From Amborella trichopoda (taxonomy: Eukaryota; Streptophyta; Magnoliopsida; Amborellales; Amborellaceae): a stretch of 64,000 nt of DNA. The position numbers and the translations under genes are program-made. Location of the stretch: positions 3,187,826 to 3,251,825 of the forward strand of contig NW_006500031.1 in the NCBI RefSeq assembly GCF_000471905.2, in the 5' to 3' direction. This document shows positions 56,976-64,000 of the stretch, piece by piece. Positions within the stretch are counted from its first letter, which is position 1; every line of letters begins with the position of its first letter. Under the pieces are notes generated by a model that saw nothing but the letters and a program-made list of their open reading frames with translations, had not been told where the DNA came from and ran no database searches.

Positions 56976-59140
56976 TCATTTTCCAGAATAAAAACAACTA
57001 ATTAAGTATGCTTTTTGTCACATATTTAGAAAGGACTAAAAGCATGGCAAATAGTCATCCAAATTAATGTTATACATTTTAGTAGTTCCAATAAAAATAG
57101 TGTGTTCTGGAAATTTCAATAAACAGGCAGGCATATTCAAGAACCTGAACAAAGGGATTGGGGCTAATTAAGACAACTTAGGATAGACATGCTCTCATTT
57201 TTCCTATTGAAGGTTGAAAATAAAGAGGGAAAAAGGAACATGTGTTTCTTAAGGAGGGTCTAAGAAACTATATCTCAAGTAATGATGAGTATAACTAGAG
57301 CCCCAGATATAAACATTTAACCTAGAAGATAAAATATTGTAGTTAGAAGTAGATAGAAGTTTGTCTTACAATATATTAGAGTACACTAAAAGAAAAATAT
57401 ACAAATAAGATGAAGAAGTCTGCCTTACACTACATTAGGGTACACTAAAAGAGAAAACAAACTACATAAAAGATACAAATAAGATTATCAGCAAATGACA
57501 AAGAAGGACTGTTGTAACAATGAAAAATGAAATACAACAGCATGAACATAGATCTGTCAGGCAAGCAATTATACAGTAAAATTCATTCGGGAATCCAGTT
57601 TTAGCATTACCTATTTATATGACCATTCAATGTATCATCTAATGCTAAAAGCATGTAGTTAAACGAAGAAGCTCAAATAATGTTCTAAACATACAGTGCC
57701 CAGGTATATGGGATCCTGTGAAAAGTCAAGTTCTGAAATTTCTTACAGGTGAAAAGATCTGAAACATTAATACTGTTTTAAAATCATAATCTGAAAGAAT
57801 TAAGAATGGTAAGGTCCTAGCTTCCAAGCCAAAACCAAGTTGTTAAAAAAGCATCAGCAACTAGGAAAATTAGCCTGCTCCATTCAAAATTAGAATTGTC
57901 CATCAAAAAGAAAGTTTGGCAACAAGAAAAATATACTCTGTCAAACATTTTACCTAATGCTTGCATGTCAGTATCAGCTAAGCTATTCAGTGCTAAAGTA
58001 AACAAAATTCCCGGTCCTCGACATGAAGTCACTCAAGGTTACATATGCCTTGGAATATCACAAGAGATAAGGCTAGGGAACTTGTTCCAAGAAATCAAAG
58101 GAAGCTTACACAAAACAACTACGATAAGCATCAGGGATTCAATTTCAAAATTTACTATTAATGTAGGCTTTGCAATCATTCACGGAGAAAAATGAGCTGG
58201 TTAGATAAATTGTGTTCATGAGCCAACTAAGACTGGATCGGCTAGCACAACGCATATGAAACCAGACGAGCTCTAAACACAATCGCTGATTCTCTCAGTC
58301 AATGTGAGATCATGGGTCATCAATTCTCTCCCTTTGAATACAAAATGATATTTTCACAGGTCTTACCATGGCAATGCTAAAAGCGAAGAGTGGGCATTTT
58401 CTATGGAACATTTTGTTTAACATCATGCTCACTGTGACACATTACTGTGTTTAATTATAGTTTTCTTGATTCTATTTCTTAACTTCAAAATTGCCAACAT
58501 CATTCTCCCTTGAGTGGAAGGGAGCAATGAAATGACCAAATGTATCTTCATGGAAAATGAAGATGCTATCTTCATCTGAGCATCAGCAGAAAAGGCCAAA
58601 GTAGCTTTGCTCCACAAGAGATGGATGTTCATAGGTGTGGTACTCCATGTTTCAGCCTGATAATCAAATATCTCAAAGCAAATTATCGAACTTCAAATAA
58701 CCTGGATCACAGTAAGTGGCATCCACCTGCATGCCTGGTACCATGAAGTTTTTCAAAAGGTGGGTGATGCTTGTGGGAGATTAATACAGTTGGATTGGAG
58801 CTCAATATCTGGTAGAAGTGACAAATACATTCGATTAAAATAGAAACGCATCACACTATGTAGTACCCAGAAACATCACAGCATTAGTAGGGGACAGGCT
58901 TTCAATTTGCATATCCAATGAAAAACTGAGAAAGAAAAAGTGGGAGTAAACCCTAGGAATCAGAACCGCACCTTGCCTAACCTCCAAACATAGCCAGATT
59001 CGCAATTCCGAAAAGAGTGCACCCAATACCAAAACTGAAACCCGAAACCCAAACCATAGAGCTTGGAGTGCTTTCAAATTGACCAATTCGACAATTTCCA
59101 TATCCAAGTGCTGTGCTGAGATATTAATGAACAAACTAAC
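56976..59140. other. No exon recognised; probably intron of the plastid-type gene
   Basis: Ordinary A/T-rich sequence without repeats that I can name. A few short minus-strand frames exist, for example one at 58,690-58,760 reading VPGMQVDATYCDPGYL, but none has support as an exon. Confidence 0.4.
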
Positions 59141-59361
59141 TTCTAAAATAACCCAACATTCTTCTTATTGATAAACCGAAGGAATGTAAAAGAAGAGAGA
59201 CCATAACCAAAACCCATGAAGAAAGTGGAAAGAAAAGAACTAAATTTTCTATTGCTTTCAAAACTTAGCATGCTATTTTCAGTTTCACTTGCAGAGAAAG
59301 TTTGATATGTACTATATACAACATGGTGAAAAAAATGGTGGAAGAAATAAAAGAAGAACAG

Positions 59362-59366
<5 letters not shown>

Positions 59367-59411
<45 letters not shown>
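59367..59411. repeat. (GA)n microsatellite
   Basis: About 22 GA units, next to the assembly gap. They are the likely reason for the gap. Confidence 0.9.
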
Positions 59412-59413
<2 letters not shown>

Positions 59414-59454
59414 ACGTAACGTAAGTAAAGTAGGAAGAAGAAGAGTAGTAGAAG

Positions 59455-59489
59455 NNNNNNNNNNNNNNNNNNNNNNNNNNNNNNNNNNN
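59455..59489. other. Assembly gap, 35 Ns
   Basis: Run of N. True length unknown. Confidence 0.99.
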
Positions 59490-59585
59490 AGAAGGAGAAT
59501 GGTGAAAAGAAGCAAAGGTTGCCAGGTTGAAGTGATTCTTTGGGAAGAGTTGAATGGAAGTTGTGGTGCTTAGAGACACCTTCAT
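59490..59585 (-). CDS. Possible first exon with plastid transit peptide
   Basis: On the minus strand an ATG at 59,585 opens MKVSLSTTTSIQLFPKNHF, then a Ser/His/Phe-rich stretch, running into the N gap. Richness in Ser, Thr and Leu and lack of acidic residues fit a chloroplast transit peptide. It is on the same strand as, and about 19 kb upstream of, the exons at 40,553-39,915. A CT-rich leader and further start-type context lie upstream (59,600-59,690). The link between these parts is inference; the donor site is not visible. Confidence 0.45.
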
Positions 59586-59819
59586 GACGATGGTCGGCCA
59601 CCAAGTCTTTGTCTATTCGTCCTGACTCCGCCCTCGCTGTCCTTCTATTGATCCTCTCCCTCTCTCTCTCTCTATAGGGTACCATTATTTACCTCGTGGC
59701 CAGAATGTTATCAGCAGGTGTGGCAATGGATAGGTAGCCCGGATCGGCCCCACGCGAGCTGGAAAAATTACGGCCTGCACTACAGTGCCCTAGTGCCAAG
59801 CAACCACGGACCAAAGTGT

Positions 59820-60405
59820 ACAGGGTTGGGGCGGTTTGGGCCAGGACCCACTTTTCTGCTTTTTTTTCTTTTATTTATTTATTTATTTTTACTTCATGGT
59901 GCGGTTTAGGTTGCAATTTTAAACAATTAAATTAAGGCTCACTTTAGAATTTTATCATAATGTGTAAGTTTGGTGTAAAAAAACTCTTAAGGATGGCTTG
60001 AGATTCTATTTTCATCTATGATTATAAATTTTGAAACACATGAAAATCATAAAAATAGACTGTCTAGATAATGTGTTGCAAGATACACTATTTTGGGACT
60101 CGAAATCTATTGTTCTTTTCGTATTCATGCATCTCCATGTCGCGATGATCAATTAGAGGGTTTTCCAACATTAAAACAACCATTTATAACGGATTTTTAA
60201 GGTGCACCTTAATTCTACATTTTAAGGCCGCAACCTTATATAAATTTTTTCCTTATTTTATTTGGCACGGGCGAGCTTGATAGGGCTAGGGCCAAGTTTG
60301 GCCATTTCAGCTAGGGCCTCTTCCAGGTTGGGGCTTGGGCTGGCCATATGGGGTATAGGGAGGGGCTAGGGCCAAGGCAGGTCCCTTTCCTACCTAGTGA
60401 TTAGT
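59820..60405 (-). mobile_element. GGGCC-ended MITE-like repeat, copy B (inverted to copy A)
   Basis: Both ends are rich in GGGCC-type words: CAGGGTTGGGGCGGTTTGGG on the left, and GGGACCTGCCTTGGCCC reading inward from the right, a probable imperfect inverted repeat. The middle matches 29,170-29,470 in reverse. No protein. Confidence 0.55.
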
Positions 60406-60429
60406 CATTGGTCATTACCATATGAAAGT

Positions 60430-60767
60430 GGGTTGGAGTACGGTTTTGGAGGGAGTAGGTCACACCAAAACCAAGCCATCATATCTGAATATAGATGGTG
60501 ATATAACCATACGTTCATGATGTTATTGAAAGATGGACTGGCGTAGGCGCAACTCCGACCTCATCAAGAAATAACCCTACATCAAAAACAATTATCGATT
60601 GTGTTTACACGTGCCCAGGACTACTGGTTTTTGGACATCATATTGAGCCATAGCCTCAAAGCTTTTGTGTGTCTAGGTATTAGAAATACCTCATAGTCCA
60701 ATGTGGACCACATTTCCACTCGAGCCAATATTTCACTATCTGTTTGTTAGTATACAAAACACCAACA
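60430..60767 (-). repeat. Ty1/copia 3' LTR (partial limits)
   Basis: On minus the LTR starts TGTTGGTGTTTTG at 60,767, directly after the purine tract AAGGCCAAGTAGGAGA (60,783-60,768). The far end is uncertain because the partner LTR is beyond the window. Confidence 0.6.
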
Positions 60768-60791
60768 TCTCCTACTTGGCCTTTGAAGGCC

Positions 60792-63700
60792 TTACAATAT
60801 CTCTTCGTCACTTTTTCTCAGCCCCATCCCATTTATATGTTTGGTGAATATATTTGCCACTAATCCCTTGGTCAAAGGGTTTGTAAGCATTGCCTCTGTG
60901 GGAAGATACACAATTTCTCTCTCGTTGAGTTGGAGTTTGTTCCAAACATAATAATAAGTTGGCTTGATATGCTTGAATTTCTTGTGAAAACGTGGTTCCT
61001 TGGTTATACATATCACAAACTGGTTGTCACAGAAGATTCTCACACATGAGCGTCTCATGAGGCTCGATCATGTGCTGGTTGAAAAACTTCTTTATCCACA
61101 CAGCTTCCTTGGATACTTGCCAACATGCCATGTATTCCAATTCCATGGTGGATAGGGCCACCACATCCTACTTCTTTGACTTCCAAAAAACTGTCCCACC
61201 ACCTAACATAAAGATATATGAAGATGTCGACTTGGCGTCATCAAGGTCTCCTTGATAATCTGCATCTGAGTACCCCTATATGACTATGTTCAACGCCTCC
61301 AAATGTGAGCGCATAATTTATGGTCCCTCTCAAAAATTTGAGTATTCTCTTAACCGCTTTCCAATGTTCCAATCCAGGATTGTACTAGAAGCGGCTAGTC
61401 ACACTAATGGGACTGACAAGTCAGGCCTTATACTTGACATAGCGTACATGAGTTACCCTACCACGCTGCGATAGGGCACTCTCTCCATGGCTTTCTTCTC
61501 ATCCTCTTCAGTTGAGTACATATTTAGGTATAATTTGGTTCTTTTATCTATAGGGGTTGATATGGGTTTGGATTTGTCCATTTCAAATTTTTCCAACACT
61601 CTCTTACAGTTGGTTGCTTGGGAAAGTTGAATGGTTTGATTCTGTCTATTTAATGTCATATTTATGCCTAATACGTATGATGCTCCCTCTAATCTTTCAT
61701 ATTGAAGTATTGCGAAAGGAAATCTTTAGTCTGCCTTATTAGAGTCATCAAGCTACTGACAATCAACATATCATCCACATACAATGAGATAAACACCACA
61801 TCACTCTCACTTGCCTTGACATAAATGTTATAATCGTCCTAGCTAAAGGTCAAACTTGCTTTAGACAAGGTTTATTGGAATTTTATGTACCACTGTCAAG
61901 AAGCTTGCTTAAGGCCATAAAAAGAGTTTTAAAATCTATAAACCAAGCCCTCTTTTCCTTTTTCTATGAAGCCCCCATGTTGTTTTATGTAAATTTCATC
62001 TTCAAATTCCCCATTTAGGAAGGTCATTTTAACATCCATTTGATAGAGCTCAAAGTCAAAATGGGTTGCTATGGCAATCAAGATCCCAATGGACAGGAAC
62101 TTAACAGCTGAAGAAAATGTTTCATTGTAGTCTTCCCCTTCTTTTTGGGTGAAACCTTTAACTACAAGTCTAGTTTTTTATTTCTCAAGTTTTCCCTTAA
62201 GAGTTCAATTTTTTCTTGAACACCCACTTGTATCCTATAGGTTTTGGTCATGAGGTAGAGGCACTAATTCTCAAACCTGGTTTTGAATGATAGAGGGGTA
62301 TTCTTTTTTCATGCCTTTTTCCCATTGGTTTCTTTCAGAATTGGATAAGGCTTCTTTATAGGATGCAAGCTCATTATCATATCCATTCCCAATTCTTTTA
62401 TAGTGTTTTCTGAAGTAAGTGAAGAACTCAGGTGGTCTTTTAATTTGATTGCTTCTCCTAAGGGTTTGTAGTTTGGGTTCTCGAGTCTCAACCCTGTCAC
62501 TAATCATCTCAAAGAGATTGACTTTTTTGTGACTACACCTTGCTTCAAGAAAGTCTTCATTGAAGAAGTGAGCATCTTTACTCTTCAAGACTAGCCCATT
62601 CTCTAGGTTGAAGAAACGATAGCCCTTACCATGATCTGGGTATCTTGTAAAGATGCACTTAATGGCTTTGGGATCAAGCTTGGTTCCATTTTGGTAGGGG
62701 ACTAGAACATGGGCCGAGCATCCCCATACTAGTAGATGGTCAAGGGATGGAGAACTATCAGTGAATATTTGGTGTGGAGTATGTGGGGTTGCCTTAGTTA
62801 GAGTACGATTGAGGATATACCTTGCCGTCAACATTGCCTCTTCCCAAAATTCTATAGATAGCATTGCATGCCCCATCAAGCTCCGCACCATCTCTATCAA
62901 GGTCCTATCGGCTACTCCATTTTCTTGAGGTGTATAGGGCATGATAAATTGATGAATTATATCATACTCTACACATATCTCTTAAAAACGTTGTGAAGAA
63001 TACTCGCCACCTCTATCGATACTTAGGGCTTTGATTTTCTTAATGGTTTGGTTCTCTACCTCGGCTTTATACTCTTTAAAATGATCTAGAGCTTCCGACT
63101 TGGTATCTAACAAATAAATGTGGCCATGTCGTAAGTGGTTAGTCATCTATGAAAGTGATAAAATGTCTCTTATGGCCTTTGGTTGCCACATTCATGGGAC
63201 AACAAATATCACTGTGGATGATTTCTAAGATGTCAGAAGCTCTTTGAGCTTTACCAATTTTCCTTGCGCACACGATTCACACACTTTTGATAAGTCGCCC
63301 TTACAGATTTCTAGTAAACTATCTTTTTTGAGTCTCTCAATTCTCTTATAGTTTATGTGCCCTAATCTCATATGCACAAGTATGCATCATTCTCACATTC
63401 AGGGGATGAGATAGAAGTAACTTGATTCGTTATTTCAATTGCAAATAAACCATTCTTTAGCATGCCATAACAATTTCTCCATGAGTCTTAACTATCACCT
63501 TATCAGCAGAAAAAGTGGTGGCCTAACTGACTTTAGACAATTTTGGAACTAAGACTAAACACTTCCTCATCTTGAGAGCGTGTTTGTTTGAGTACCATTA
63601 TTCCCCCATTTTTTAGATCCATAACATAATCCCTAATACCCAAAATCTCAATTTTTTTATTTCCACCCATGTATATGAATTGCTCACCGGGGTCCACGAG

Positions 63701-64000
63701 TTGAAAATTCTGGTATCTTTCTTTAGAGTTTGACACATGGGATGTAGCACTCGAATCAAAGCACAAGTAACACCTTTGGGATTAGCAACCGACTCAAACA
63801 CTGCACAAGCATGTTCTTTATACCCCTTGATATTATTCCTTTTGTCTACAAAATCTAGCTATGTGTCTGGCTTTACCACACTTATAGCACTCGCTTTTCT
63901 CTCGAGCTCTTTATATTTTGGTTCCCTTTCCCCTTTTTTGTTATTCTTACTTTTCTTTTTGAAATTTCCTTTTTCCTTACCCCTTTTCTTAAAACTATGC
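60792..64000 (-). pseudogene. Ty1/copia gag-pol, minus strand, broken, cut by window end
   Basis: From right to left: gag zinc knuckle CYKCGKARHIARFC (63,848-63,889); protease FDSSATSHVSNS (63,746-63,757 for DSSA, where D-S/T-G is normal); GAG_pre-integrase (LGHINYKRIERL, CESCAQGKL, about 63,350-63,250); integrase end TPQENGVADRTLIEMVRSLM (62,942 on); RT with YVDD at 61,770-61,781 and VPYRSVVG; RNase H with IFCDNQFVIC and NPLTKGL to the stop near 60,792. Order protease-integrase-RT is that of Pseudoviridae. Frameshifts and stops (for example about 62,270 and 63,000) show it is defective. Confidence 0.88.

Noticed and set aside
59143..59685. 180-codon minus-strand frame crossing the gap
   Set aside because: It depends on translating Ns and the GA microsatellite. 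Only the start near 59,585, in another frame, looks like real coding sequence.

Overview
This is nuclear DNA of a flowering plant. The evidence is intron-split plant genes, plant-type LTR retrotransposons, LINEs, hAT and Mutator-like elements, and integrated Caulimoviridae DNA. The species cannot be named from the sequence. There is no bacterial operon, CRISPR array, rRNA gene or convincing intact tRNA gene. The window has two host genes, both stretched by very large introns full of mobile DNA, and almost everything else is transposon or virus in some state of decay.

Left part (1-28,250). Before 12,103 there are repeats only: hAT element 1 (2,711-4,614), a minus-strand LINE fragment, a GATTCC-rich element with a 9-bp target duplication (8,389-9,858), and hAT element 2 (10,199-11,652). 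Then come the last four coding exons of an OSCA/CSC1-like calcium channel gene of the RXW8/HYP1 type, on the plus strand at 12,103-12,379, 12,910-13,185, 27,550-27,783 and 27,969-28,250. The 14.4-kb intron between the second and third exons carries a structurally complete but mutated Ty3 chromovirus (14,021-19,855, flanked by TGGAT) and a minus-strand LINE. That LINE was split by a second GATTCC-rich element, which was itself split by hAT element 3. This gives a readable three-step insertion history.

Middle part (28,250-39,900). No gene was recognised. It holds a GGGCC-ended repeat with an inverted relative near 60 kb, a 623-bp MITE with about 150-bp inverted repeats rich in CGGTA, a pyrimidine-rich promoter-like stretch, and decayed minus-strand Tat/Ogre-type retrotransposon sequence with a recognisable tRNA-Arg-type primer site and a gag zinc-motif remnant.

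Right part (39,900-60,000). Minus-strand exons at 39,915-40,114 and 40,239-40,553 encode the membrane C-terminus of a probable plastid protein. A transit-peptide-like start lies at 59,585 on the same strand. If they belong to one gene, its roughly 19-kb intron contains the most remarkable part of the window, a composite endogenous pararetrovirus locus (40,877-56,975). A truncated plus-strand copy is joined through a 9-bp microhomology to a minus-strand copy longer than one genome unit. That minus-strand copy is interrupted by a Tat/Ogre LTR whose U5 holds about 15 copies of a 50-56 bp minisatellite. From the overlap the viral circle is about 7.05 kb. The order is movement protein, coiled-coil region, capsid protein with a zinc knuckle, protease, reverse transcriptase, RNase H, then an intergenic region with TATA box, tandem repeats and a tRNA-Met primer site. 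This looks like Florendovirus or Petuvirus-type DNA.

Right edge (60,430-64,000). A minus-strand Ty1/copia element runs off the end of the window.
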